Positions 29,336 to 36,330 of a stretch of DNA of 64,000 nt are shown here, in pieces. Within the stretch, counting starts at the first letter, position 1. The number at the start of each line of letters is the position of its first letter. The notes beneath the pieces were generated by a model, which saw only the letters and a program-made list of their open reading frames with translations, searched no databases and was not told the DNA's origin. Position numbers and translations under genes: made by a program. Source of the stretch: Streptomyces ferrugineus (GTDB taxonomy: Bacteria; Actinomycetota; Actinomycetes; Streptomycetales; Streptomycetaceae); assembly GCF_015160855.1 (NCBI RefSeq), contig NZ_CP063373.1, positions 9,089,001 to 9,153,000 of the forward strand. Direction: 5' to 3'.

Positions 29336-29917
29336 ATGACACGAACGCTGAGGTGGGCGACGGTGGCAGGCAGCAGCTCCGGTTTTGTGGTGGGGCTGAC
29401 CACGGCCGCCCTCGCGACCGTCGGCTTCCTCGCCTTCCAGGCCTCGGCGAGCGTCCCGGCCGACCTGGCCAGGCAGCGCGCCGACCGCTCACCCGAGGTG
29501 AGTACGTCCAAGGCGCCCCGCGACCAGAAGGACCCCGACGCGCTGCCGGCCGGGTCCGGCACCGGGCGGCGGGTCGTGTACTCCGTTGACGACGACCGGG
29601 TGTGGCTGGTCGACGAGGGCGGCAAGGTCAAGCGGACGTTCCGCGTCGCCCCCGGATCGGTCGACCCGCTGCCCGGCGCGTACGCGGTCACCTCCCGCTC
29701 CAACGCGGTCATCGGCACCGACGGCATGCCCGTGGAGCACGTCGTCCGCTTCGCCACGGTGGACGGCGTCACCATCGGCTTCAGCGCCCCCGCCAAGGGT
29801 GCGACGCCGAACCCCGACCCGAGCATGCGGACGGGCGGCATCCGCGAGTCCCGCCCGGACGGCGACGCGATGTGGGACTTCGCGACGATCGGCCGGTCCA
29901 TCGTGGTGATCCGCTAG
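29336..29917 (+). CDS. Membrane-anchored L,D-transpeptidase homologue without catalytic residues
   Basis: 193 aa from the ATG at 29336 (MTRTLRWATV). A membrane anchor at about residues 15-38 is followed by a linker and a domain that reads like a YkuD L,D-transpeptidase: DDDRVWLVDEGGKVKRTFRV, PLPGAYAVTSRS, and the end GGIRESRPDGDAMWDFATIG. In active enzymes that last segment is S-H-G-C-[IV]-R; here the His and Cys positions read T and G (MRTGGIRES). It is thus predicted inactive and may bind peptidoglycan. The TAG stop lies in the target duplication of the MITE. Confidence 0.65.
   Translation: MTRTLRWATVAGSSSGFVVGLTTAALATVGFLAFQASASVPADLARQRADRSPEVSTSKAPRDQKDPDALPAGSGTGRRVVYSVDDDRVWLVDEGGKVKRTFRVAPGSVDPLPGAYAVTSRSNAVIGTDGMPVEHVVRFATVDGVTIGFSAPAKGATPNPDPSMRTGGIRESRPDGDAMWDFATIGRSIVVIR
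29914..29917. repeat. Left CTAG target duplication of the MITE
   Basis: CTAG directly outside the left terminal repeat; identical to 30062-30065. It contains the TAG stop of the gene ending at 29917. Confidence 0.65.
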
Positions 29918-30061
29918 GGCCTGATGCGAAAGTCCCGTCGTCCACACGAAGGACGGGCCCCGCGGCGTCAAGTGCGTGCTCTCGGCGTGCCTCCCACGCC
30001 CTTAAGGCAGTGGGGGAGCGTGCATGGCGTCGCGAGGCGGACGGGACTCTCGCAACAGGCC
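29918..30061. mobile_element. 144-bp MITE with 22-bp terminal inverted repeats
   Basis: The ends are GGCCTGATGCGAAAGTCCCG and, read inward from the right, GGCCTGTTGCGAGAGTCCCG, with 20 of 22 matches over the full repeat. It has no coding capacity. CTAG flanks both sides, the target type of the IS427 group of IS5-family elements, so a related transposase elsewhere in the genome is the likely mover. Inner sequences are also partly complementary, so the whole element can fold as a long hairpin and may end transcription both ways. Confidence 0.75.
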
Positions 30062-30065
30062 CTAG
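30062..30065. repeat. Right CTAG target duplication of the MITE
   Basis: CTAG directly outside the right terminal repeat. On the minus strand it supplies the TAG stop of the small gene 30062-30247. Confidence 0.65.
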
Positions 30066-30247
30066 GCAGCCTCGCGCCGCCTGTCCACCGGCTGTCCGGC
30101 CTCCGGCGCGCGTGGCGGGGTGGAGATCATGTTCGCGGCGGCACCGGCCGCCAGCAGATCACGCATGGACACCCCGGCGACCACCCGGGGCCGCTGCGGG
30201 TCCTTGTGCTGCGATGCGTTCTCCGACGCGTTCCCCGATGCCGACAT
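30062..30247 (-). CDS. Small uncharacterised protein (61 aa)
   Basis: Start ATG at 30247 (MSASGNASENASQHK), chosen for the AGGAGG 7 bases upstream; an earlier in-frame start would add 14 residues. The conserved-looking part is VVAGVSMRDLLAAGAAANM followed by STPPRAPEAG. No signal or membrane segment is evident. A 24-bp perfect palindrome lies 28 bp before the start and probably controls it. Function unknown. Confidence 0.7.
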   Translation of the reverse strand: MSASGNASENASQHKDPQRPRVVAGVSMRDLLAAGAAANMISTPPRAPEAGQPVDRRREAA

Positions 30248-30274
30248 GGACGCCTCCTGGGAGCCGGGGGCGGA

Positions 30275-30298
30275 CGTAGTTAGGTACACCTAACTACG
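30275..30298. promoter_or_regulatory. 24-bp perfect palindrome, probable operator
   Basis: Half-site CGTAGTTAGGT, then AC, then its complement. The inner TTAGGT...ACCTAA half-sites are those of iron boxes (DmdR/IdeR), but the usual spacing between them is 7 bases and here it is 2, so a different dimeric repressor is more likely. It stands before the 61-aa gene. Confidence 0.7.
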
Positions 30299-30399
30299 GA
30301 CTGGGTACCATGTGACCACGCGCAAGACCGCGAACGCAACATCTTGCCGACGCCTTGTCGGAATGTTCCTCCTGCTCGGGCCGAGCCGTTCGTCCGGGC

Positions 30400-30915
30400 T
30401 CAGGCCGACAGCACGCTCAGGTCCGCCGCCGCCCAGCGGTCCCCGAGCCCGGTCACCGTCACCTGCCGTACCTCGTCCGTGGTGTCCCCGACGGCCCGGT
30501 GGATGACGAGCTGGAGCCGCTCCTCCGTCAGCTCCTCGACCTTGCCCTCGCCCCACTCCACGACGATCACCGAGTCGGGCAGCGAGACGTCGAGGTCCAG
30601 GTCCTCCATCTCGTCGAGGCCGCCGGACAGCCGGTAGGCGTCGACGTGGACGAGCGGCGGGCCGTCGCCGAGGGACGGGTGCACGCGGGCGATCACGAAC
30701 GTCGGGGACGTGACCGCGCCCCGGACCCCCAGCCCCTTGCCGAGCCCGCGCGTCAGCGTCGTCTTGCCGGCGCCGAGCTCCCCGCTGAGCATCACGAGGT
30801 CGCCGGCGCGCAGCAGCTTGGCCAGCCGGCGGCCCAGCTCCCGCATCTGTTCGGGAGAGGTGATGGTCAGCTCGACGGTCATGGGGTCACCCGGGTTGTG
30901 CGGTACTGCTTCCAT
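30400..30915 (-). CDS. tsaE: tRNA threonylcarbamoyladenosine biosynthesis ATPase TsaE
   Basis: 171 aa from the ATG at 30915 (MEAVPHNPGDP), which overlaps the end of the hydrolase gene; an alternative ATG at 30882 (MTVELTITSPE) lies just after that gene's stop. Walker A is GELGAGKTT, with VTSPTFVIARVH and HVDAYRLSG. It hydrolyses ATP to drive turnover of the TsaBD complex. It is separated from tsaB-tsaD by the MITE region but belongs to the same pathway. Confidence 0.94.
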   Translation of the reverse strand: MEAVPHNPGDPMTVELTITSPEQMRELGRRLAKLLRAGDLVMLSGELGAGKTTLTRGLGKGLGVRGAVTSPTFVIARVHPSLGDGPPLVHVDAYRLSGGLDEMEDLDLDVSLPDSVIVVEWGEGKVEELTEERLQLVIHRAVGDTTDEVRQVTVTGLGDRWAAADLSVLSA

Positions 30916-32122
30916 AGCCGATAACCGTAGCCCCTGCGGGCACGGCACCCGCGCGGGTGAGCAGGTCGGCGAGACGGTCGGTGACCACTTCCGGGTGCTC
31001 CAGCATCACCAGGTGCCCGGCGTCCGGCACCAGGACCAGCTCGGCGTCCGGCAGCAGATCGGCGATGGCCTCACTGTGCTCACTGGGGGTGACGAGGTCG
31101 CCCACGCCGGCCAGGACCAGCACCGGCATGTCGGCGAAGAGGGCGAGCGCCTCGGTCTTGTCGTGGTCGGTGAAGGCCGGATAGAACTCGGCGACCACGT
31201 CGATCGGCGTCCCCTCGATCATCCGCTCGGCGAACCGGGCGACGGCCGGGTCGACGTCCCGGGACGAGAACGAGTACCGCTTGATGATCCCGGCGAACAG
31301 GTCGGCGGTGGCCCGGCGCCCCTTCTCCACCAGCTCGGCCCGCTGGCCCAGCGCCTTGAGCACGCCCGGCAGCACCCGCCGTACCGCGTTCACCCCCGCG
31401 ACGGGCAGCCCGAAGTTGACCTCGCCGAGCTTCCCGGACGACGTACCGACGAACGCGGTGGCGACGACCCGGTCGCGGATCAGCTCCGGGTACTGGTCGG
31501 CCAGCGCCATGACCGTCATGCCGCCCATGGAGTGCCCGACCAGCACGAGCGGCCCCTCGGGCGCGGCCGCGTCGATGACGGCCTTCAGATCGCGCCCGAG
31601 CTGCTCGATGTCGACGTGCTTGCCTTCCTCCGTCTGGGCGACGCCCCGCCCGGAGCGGCCGTGGCTGCGCTGGTCCCAGTGCACCGTGCGCACGACGCCC
31701 CTGAGCGCGGCGCGCTGGAAGTGCCAGGAGTCCTGGCTCAGGCAGTAGCCATGGCTGAAGACGACGGTGACGGGGGCCGGGGCCTTGCGCCCGAAGAGCC
31801 GTCGCCGGCGCGGGGTGAGGGCGGGCGCGGCCTCCGGGTCGATGTCGTCGACCTCGTAGTACAGCTCGGTGCCGTCGTCGGAGTACGCCTTGCCGGGTGT
31901 GCCGCGCAGCGAGCCGTACGGGCCCGCCGAGTCGAGGGCGAGGCGGGCCTTCTGGCGCATGCCGCGGCCCACCGTCATCCGCTCTATGGCGACGCCCGCG
32001 GCCGCGCCGGCCGCGATCACGCCTATCGCCGCACCGGCGATACCGGTCGCCCTGCGCCAGTTCGCGGCCGCCCCCGTGGCGGAGGCGACGGCCGCGACGG
32101 CCTCCGCGCTGCTCTCGCTCAC
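30887..32122 (-). CDS. Alpha/beta hydrolase
   Basis: 411 aa. A hydrophobic N-terminal segment (about residues 25-46) may anchor it. The fold motifs are FSHGYCLSQDSW (oxyanion region), nucleophile Ser in VLVGHSMGGMTV, Asp in VLAGVGDLVTP and His in PDAGHLVMLE. Conserved between alr and tsaE in Streptomyces; substrate unknown. It overlaps tsaE and is likely co-transcribed with it. Confidence 0.87.
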   Translation of the reverse strand: MSESSAEAVAAVASATGAAANWRRATGIAGAAIGVIAAGAAAGVAIERMTVGRGMRQKARLALDSAGPYGSLRGTPGKAYSDDGTELYYEVDDIDPEAAPALTPRRRRLFGRKAPAPVTVVFSHGYCLSQDSWHFQRAALRGVVRTVHWDQRSHGRSGRGVAQTEEGKHVDIEQLGRDLKAVIDAAAPEGPLVLVGHSMGGMTVMALADQYPELIRDRVVATAFVGTSSGKLGEVNFGLPVAGVNAVRRVLPGVLKALGQRAELVEKGRRATADLFAGIIKRYSFSSRDVDPAVARFAERMIEGTPIDVVAEFYPAFTDHDKTEALALFADMPVLVLAGVGDLVTPSEHSEAIADLLPDAELVLVPDAGHLVMLEHPEVVTDRLADLLTRAGAVPAGATVIGYGSSTAQPG

Positions 32123-32225
32123 GTACCGCTCCTCTTCGCTGGGTGATCCCGGTGTGCCGGTGGTGCGGGATGGTGCGGGTGGTGCCCCGCTACGGGTTAC
32201 CCGTCTACTTCCTCATTCACATAAC

Positions 32226-32315
32226 CGCATTCGGACGGACGCATCACATTGCCCGCGTCACATAGCCGCATCACGAAGACGCATCACATCGACGCGTCAC
32301 ACGTGACCGTCACAC
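32226..32315. repeat. Tandem array of degenerate 13-bp units
   Basis: Units of the form CGC[AG]TCACA start at 32240, 32254, 32267, 32280, 32293 and 32306, spaced 14, 13, 13, 13 and 13 bp; a weaker unit starts at 32226. They fill the gap between alr and the hydrolase gene and run into the last codons of alr. Confidence 0.6.
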
Positions 32316-33512
32316 GGCCGCGTCCCCGTCCGTATCCCCGTCCGTATCCACGTCCGCGTTTCTATAGACGCGTGGAACGCGCGTTCCGATCCGGGTGACG
32401 ATCTCGTACGCGATGGTCCCCGCCGCCTGCGCCCAGTCCTCGGCGGTGGGCTCACCGCGGTCGCCCGGCCCGAACAGCACGGCCTCGGCACCGGGGCTCG
32501 GCTCGTCCCCGCCCAGGTCGACGACGAACTGGTCCATCGCGATCCGGCCGGCGACCGTCCGCCACTTGCCGCCGACCAGCACGGGTCCGGCGCCCGAGGC
32601 GTGCCGCGGGATGCCGTCGGCGTAGCCGAGGGGGACGAGGCCCAGGGTGGTCTCGCCCGGGGTGACGTAGCTGTGGCCGTAGCTGACGCCATGGCCGCCC
32701 GGCACATGCTTGACCAGCGCGAGGGACGCCGAGAGCGTCATCACGGGCCGCAGCCCGAAGTCGGCCGGGCTGCCCAGCTCGGGGCTGGGCGAGATGCCGT
32801 ACGTGGCGACCCCGGTGCGCACCAGGTCGAAGTGGCTCTCCGGGAGGGTGAGCGTGGCGGGCGAGTTGGCGATGTGCCGCACCTCGGGCCGGACGCCCTG
32901 CTCCTCGGCGTACGAGACCATCTCGCGGAACCGGTCGAGCTGGGCGGCGATGGAGGGGTGACCGGGCTCGTCGGCGCAGGCGAAGTGCGACCAGAGCCCG
33001 GTGATGCGGATCAGCCCGTCGGCCTCGGCGCTCAGGGCCTCGCCAACCAGCTCGGCCCAGTCCGCGCCCGGCTGGCAGCCGCCCCGCCCGAGCCCGGTGT
33101 CGGCCTTGAGCTGCACGCGCGCGGGGGCGCCGGCCTGCCGGGCGGCCTCGGTGACCTCCCGCAGCGCCCACATCCCGGCGACGCAGACGTCCAGGTCGGC
33201 CTCGATGGCCTCCCGCCAGGGCCCGCCCGGCGTCCACAGCCAGCACATGATCCGCATGCCGCGCAGCCCGGCGGACCGCAGCGCCAGGGCCTCCTCGGGC
33301 GTCGCCGTGCCCAGCCAGGTCGCGCCCGCCTCGACGGCCGCGCGGGCACACGGCACCGCCCCGTGGCCGTACGCGTCCGACTTCACGACGGCCATCAGGG
33401 CCGCGCCCGGCGCGAGGGCGCGCAGGGTCCGCACATTGGCCCGCAGGGCGGCCAGGTCGATCTCGGCGCGGGCTCGCAGGGGCGCGGTCCGCGGGGCTGT
33501 TGTCTCTGTCAT
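32310..33512 (-). CDS. alr: Alanine racemase
   Basis: 400 aa. The PLP lysine is in VVKSDAYGHGA and the second catalytic base Tyr is in the HGVSYGHSY segment; LGLVPLGYADGIPR is also typical. It makes D-alanine for peptidoglycan. The C-terminus carries an extra acidic tail (DVDTDGDTDGD) encoded by 12-bp tandem repeats at 32324-32359, likely dispensable. The L,D-transpeptidase gene lies 73 bp upstream in the same direction. Confidence 0.95.
   Translation of the reverse strand: MTETTAPRTAPLRARAEIDLAALRANVRTLRALAPGAALMAVVKSDAYGHGAVPCARAAVEAGATWLGTATPEEALALRSAGLRGMRIMCWLWTPGGPWREAIEADLDVCVAGMWALREVTEAARQAGAPARVQLKADTGLGRGGCQPGADWAELVGEALSAEADGLIRITGLWSHFACADEPGHPSIAAQLDRFREMVSYAEEQGVRPEVRHIANSPATLTLPESHFDLVRTGVATYGISPSPELGSPADFGLRPVMTLSASLALVKHVPGGHGVSYGHSYVTPGETTLGLVPLGYADGIPRHASGAGPVLVGGKWRTVAGRIAMDQFVVDLGGDEPSPGAEAVLFGPGDRGEPTAEDWAQAAGTIAYEIVTRIGTRVPRVYRNADVDTDGDTDGDAAV
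32324..32359. repeat. 12-bp tandem repeat in the end of alr
   Basis: Two exact units CCCCGTCCGTAT and a third with changes (CCACGTCCGCGT). In frame they give the repeated Asp/Thr/Gly tail of Alr. Confidence 0.7.
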
Positions 33513-33585
33513 CGCGCCCCCAGTGTCTCAGAGGGGTCCGACAGCGCCGCCGCGCCGGGAGCCGTGACCGAGGGCGTGCCTCGCC

Positions 33586-34500
33586 CTACTTCTCCGGCCG
33601 GTGCCCCCACACGTACACCCGGTCGCCCTTCTTCAGCACCCCCCACAGCTTGCGGGCCTCCTTCAGGCCCATATTGACGCAGCCCATCGAGCCGACGGGG
33701 GTGAAGATGCTGCCGTAGACACCGTGGAAGGCCTGGCCCCCGCTGAAGAACTGGGAGTACGGCATGGGGCTCTTGTACAGCGAGGACACGTGGTTCTTGT
33801 GCCGCCAGTAGACCTTGTGCCAGCCGTTCCGCGTCCCGTACCCCTCCCGTCCGCTCCGGATGGGCACCGGCCCGAACACGACGTCCTTGCCGGTCTGCAC
33901 CCAGACGAGCTGCCGGTCGAGGTCGACACAGGCGACCCGGTACGTGCGCACCGGGCACTTCCGTTCCGCGTTGGGGTTGTCGCGGGCGGAGACCAGCTGC
34001 ATGGTGGCCCATGTCGTGGGCCCGGCGTACCCGATGGCGGGCTTGATCCGGTGCTTCTTCTGGAAGGCGCGGATGGCCCGGCAGTCGGCGGCCGACTGCT
34101 CCCCGTCCACCGGCCGCTTCAGCCACCGCTCGACCTCCCGCTGCCGTACGCCCGTCTCCTCGCTGCACGTCGAGTCCCCGAAGGAGTCCATGGGATCGAC
34201 GTACTCCACGGCGTCGTACGCCTCCTCCGGCGCGTCCCGCGGCTCGACGGCCTCCTCCGTGTCGCTGGGCGTGTACACCTTCGGCTCCAGCGCCTGGTCG
34301 GGGGTGTCCATCCGGGAGAGCGGAAGCAGGGTCACGGGGACCCCCGGCACGAGTTCGGCGGACTGCGGTCCGGCGGCCGGCGGCACGGGGTCCACGGATT
34401 CCCCGGGGTCCGCCGAGGCACTGCCGACGGGCAACAGGACCGCCCCGGCGAGCAGCACGGCGACGCTCCGGCCTGCGATACGACTGCTGATCATGCGCAC
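33586..34500 (-). CDS. Secreted L,D-transpeptidase with peptidoglycan-binding domain
   Basis: 304 aa. A signal peptide (cleavage near ASADPGE) is followed by a Pro/Glu-rich linker, a peptidoglycan-binding domain (CRAIRAFQKKHRIKPAIGYA) and a YkuD domain with the catalytic motif HGVYGSIFTPVGSMGCVNM. It forms 3-3 cross-links or attaches proteins to peptidoglycan outside the cell. It is the active counterpart of the dead homologue at 29336. Confidence 0.92.
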   Translation of the reverse strand: MRMISSRIAGRSVAVLLAGAVLLPVGSASADPGESVDPVPPAAGPQSAELVPGVPVTLLPLSRMDTPDQALEPKVYTPSDTEEAVEPRDAPEEAYDAVEYVDPMDSFGDSTCSEETGVRQREVERWLKRPVDGEQSAADCRAIRAFQKKHRIKPAIGYAGPTTWATMQLVSARDNPNAERKCPVRTYRVACVDLDRQLVWVQTGKDVVFGPVPIRSGREGYGTRNGWHKVYWRHKNHVSSLYKSPMPYSQFFSGGQAFHGVYGSIFTPVGSMGCVNMGLKEARKLWGVLKKGDRVYVWGHRPEK

Positions 34501-34552
34501 AGGGAAGCGTGCGGGCCCGCCCGCGTGGGGACGCCGCGCGGGCGGTCACTCA

Positions 34553-34592
34553 TTTGAGGTCCTTTGAGGACCATTGAGGGCCATTGAGGACC
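34553..34592. repeat. Four phased 10-bp direct repeats before acpS
   Basis: Four units of [TA]TTGAGG[TAG]CC at 34553, 34563, 34573 and 34583 with no gaps. The 10-bp period places all units on one face of the helix; GGTCC/GGACC halves also allow small hairpins. They end 29 bp before the acpS start, between divergent genes. Confidence 0.75.
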
Positions 34593-34621
34593 ATTTTCCG
34601 GGGCCCCATAGGGTGCTCTGC

Positions 34622-34993
34622 ATGAGCATCATCGGGGTCGGCATCGACGTGGCCGAGATCGACAGATTCGAGGCGGCGCTGGAACGCACCCCCGGGCTGG
34701 CCGAACGGCTGTTCCTGGAGAGCGAGTTGCTGCTGCCCGGCGGCGACCGCCGGGGCGTCGCCTCGCTGGCGGCCCGCTTCGCGGCGAAGGAGGCCCTGGC
34801 CAAGGCGCTGGGTGCTCCGGCGGGTCTGCTCTGGACGGACGCCGAGGTCTACGTCGAGGACAGCGGCCGGCCGCGTCTGCGGGTGCGGGGGACGGTGGCG
34901 GCCCGGGCGGCCGAGCTGGGCGTACGGTCCTGGCACGTGTCGCTGAGCCATGACGCCGGGGTGGCGTCGGCGGTGGTGGTGGCGGAGGGCTGA
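34622..34993 (+). CDS. acpS: Holo-[acyl-carrier-protein] synthase
   Basis: 123 aa from the ATG at 34622 ([17 protein letters not shown]). The magnesium and CoA motifs are [12 protein letters not shown] and [13 protein letters not shown]. It adds the phosphopantetheine arm to acyl carrier proteins, so it is one candidate to activate the ACPs of the synthase at 56451. An earlier in-frame start at 34574 would fall in the phased repeats. Confidence 0.94.
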   Translation: MSIIGVGIDVAEIDRFEAALERTPGLAERLFLESELLLPGGDRRGVASLAARFAAKEALAKALGAPAGLLWTDAEVYVEDSGRPRLRVRGTVAARAAELGVRSWHVSLSHDAGVASAVVVAEG

Positions 34994-35024
34994 GCCTCCG
35001 CCACCTGTCCGGTCCTCTCTCGCG

Positions 35025-36188
35025 TCAGCAGATGGACTGGCTGGTGTTCACCCGGGTGATGTTGCGGAAGGTCGTGTTCTCACCGCAGGGGCTCTCCCTG
35101 ATGGCCGAGTTGGTCACGGTCAGGTTCTGCACGGTGATGTCCCGGTTGTTCGGGAACTCGGACCGCGCCGCCAGCCGCAGCTCGCCGCCCCCGGTGATCG
35201 TGCCGCTCTGGGCGGCGAGATTGACGTTGTAGCAGTTCTCGATCAGGACCGAGTTGTTGCCGGTGTTGGACAGCGAGACCCGGTCGATGACGGCCCCGCC
35301 GCTCTCCGACACACAGAACACCCCGCGCCCGCCGCCGCGCGCGATGACCTCACCGACCCGGACGTTGGTCGGGTAGGAACTCCCGACCCGCCCGTTGCGG
35401 TTGGCCATGCGGAAGGCGGCGTATCCCGTGCCCGTCCCCGCGTTCTCCGCGTCCACCTTGCCGACGGTGGCGTTGATGGTCTGGTTGAGCAGCAGCCCCG
35501 ACTCGCCGACGTTCCGCGCGGTCACGGTGCCGATGGTGATGCCGTCGACGCCGTACGTCTCCACGGCGTGACTGGAGGCCCCGGAGACGTAGACGTTGTC
35601 GATCCGGACATTCCGCGTCCACTCGCTGGTGTTCCCGCGGTTGTCGATCCGCACGCCAAGGCCGCGGGACAGCCGCATGTCGATCTGCCCGAGGACGACG
35701 TTCTGCACGTTGCGCATGAAGATCCCGTACAGCGGACCGCCGGTGAGGTTGAGATGCTGGACCTCGACGTCGCGGGTGCCGCGCGAGTAGACGGGCGCCT
35801 GGTCGCCGGAGCCGCTGCCGGTGACGTTGATGGTGCCGCAGACGTCGAGCACGGTGTAGCTGGGCAGGGAGATGCGCGACCCGGCGGACATCGACCCCGA
35901 ACCCCGCACCACCACCCGCTCCTTGGCGGTACGCCCGGAGGTCAGACTGCCGACGGCGGCCTGCACGGCGGCCCGCATGTCACTGCCCGTATAAACGGTG
36001 CTGCTGCCGCGCCGGGCGGTCCAGGTGCCGCCGTTGAGGACGGCTTCGGCCTGGTACGCGCCTTCACCGCAGGCGGCGGCAGCGGCCTGCGGCGCGGGCA
36101 CGGTCAGGGTGCCGACGGCGGTGAGGAGAGCGGTGGCACCGACGGTGGCGAGGAGGGAGGCTCTGCGTCCCGAGGCTCTGCGTCCCAT
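35025..36188 (-). CDS. Secreted right-handed beta-helix protein (pectate lyase-like)
   Basis: 387 aa from the ATG at 36188, with GAGAGG upstream; the much longer open frame is antisense to nnr. The signal peptide ends near PQAAAAA. The body is a series of beta-helix coils (VEVQHLNLTGGPLYGIFMRN, VRIDNVYVSGASSHAVETYG, TVTARNVGESGLLLNQT) with a C-terminal Cys pair. Such proteins are mostly polysaccharide lyases or hydrolases; the exact family is not clear. Two palindromes lie upstream and suggest sugar-responsive control. Confidence 0.8.
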   Translation of the reverse strand: MGRRASGRRASLLATVGATALLTAVGTLTVPAPQAAAAACGEGAYQAEAVLNGGTWTARRGSSTVYTGSDMRAAVQAAVGSLTSGRTAKERVVVRGSGSMSAGSRISLPSYTVLDVCGTINVTGSGSGDQAPVYSRGTRDVEVQHLNLTGGPLYGIFMRNVQNVVLGQIDMRLSRGLGVRIDNRGNTSEWTRNVRIDNVYVSGASSHAVETYGVDGITIGTVTARNVGESGLLLNQTINATVGKVDAENAGTGTGYAAFRMANRNGRVGSSYPTNVRVGEVIARGGGRGVFCVSESGGAVIDRVSLSNTGNNSVLIENCYNVNLAAQSGTITGGGELRLAARSEFPNNRDITVQNLTVTNSAIRESPCGENTTFRNITRVNTSQSIC

Positions 36189-36215
36189 GGGGGTTCCTCT
36201 CATCGAACCGATCTC

Positions 36216-36232
36216 GTCGAACACATTTCGAC
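36216..36232. promoter_or_regulatory. 17-bp palindrome before the beta-helix gene
   Basis: GTCGAA, five bases, TTCGAC, a perfect inverted repeat 28 bp before the start codon at 36188. Probably an operator; the CGAA...TTCG arms recall those before the GH3 gene. Confidence 0.5.
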
Positions 36233-36244
36233 TGAATCGATTCA
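36233..36244. promoter_or_regulatory. LacI-type operator before the beta-helix gene
   Basis: TGAATCGATTCA, a 12-bp perfect palindrome with the central CG step typical of LacI/GalR operators, directly beside the 17-bp palindrome. Confidence 0.55.
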
Positions 36245-36330
36245 TCCTGTGGGGGCCGGGAGTTTGGCAAAGGCACGGCAAAGCGTCAATGGATGCGACG
36301 CGCTCGGCGACGTACGGGAGACTCGATCGC

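Noticed and set aside
30275..30298. Classical iron box (DmdR/IdeR)
   Set aside because: Half-sites match but the spacer is 2 bases instead of 7, so I list it only as an unidentified palindrome.
32226..32359. CRISPR array
   Set aside because: Units are 12-13 bp without spacers; no cas genes are present.
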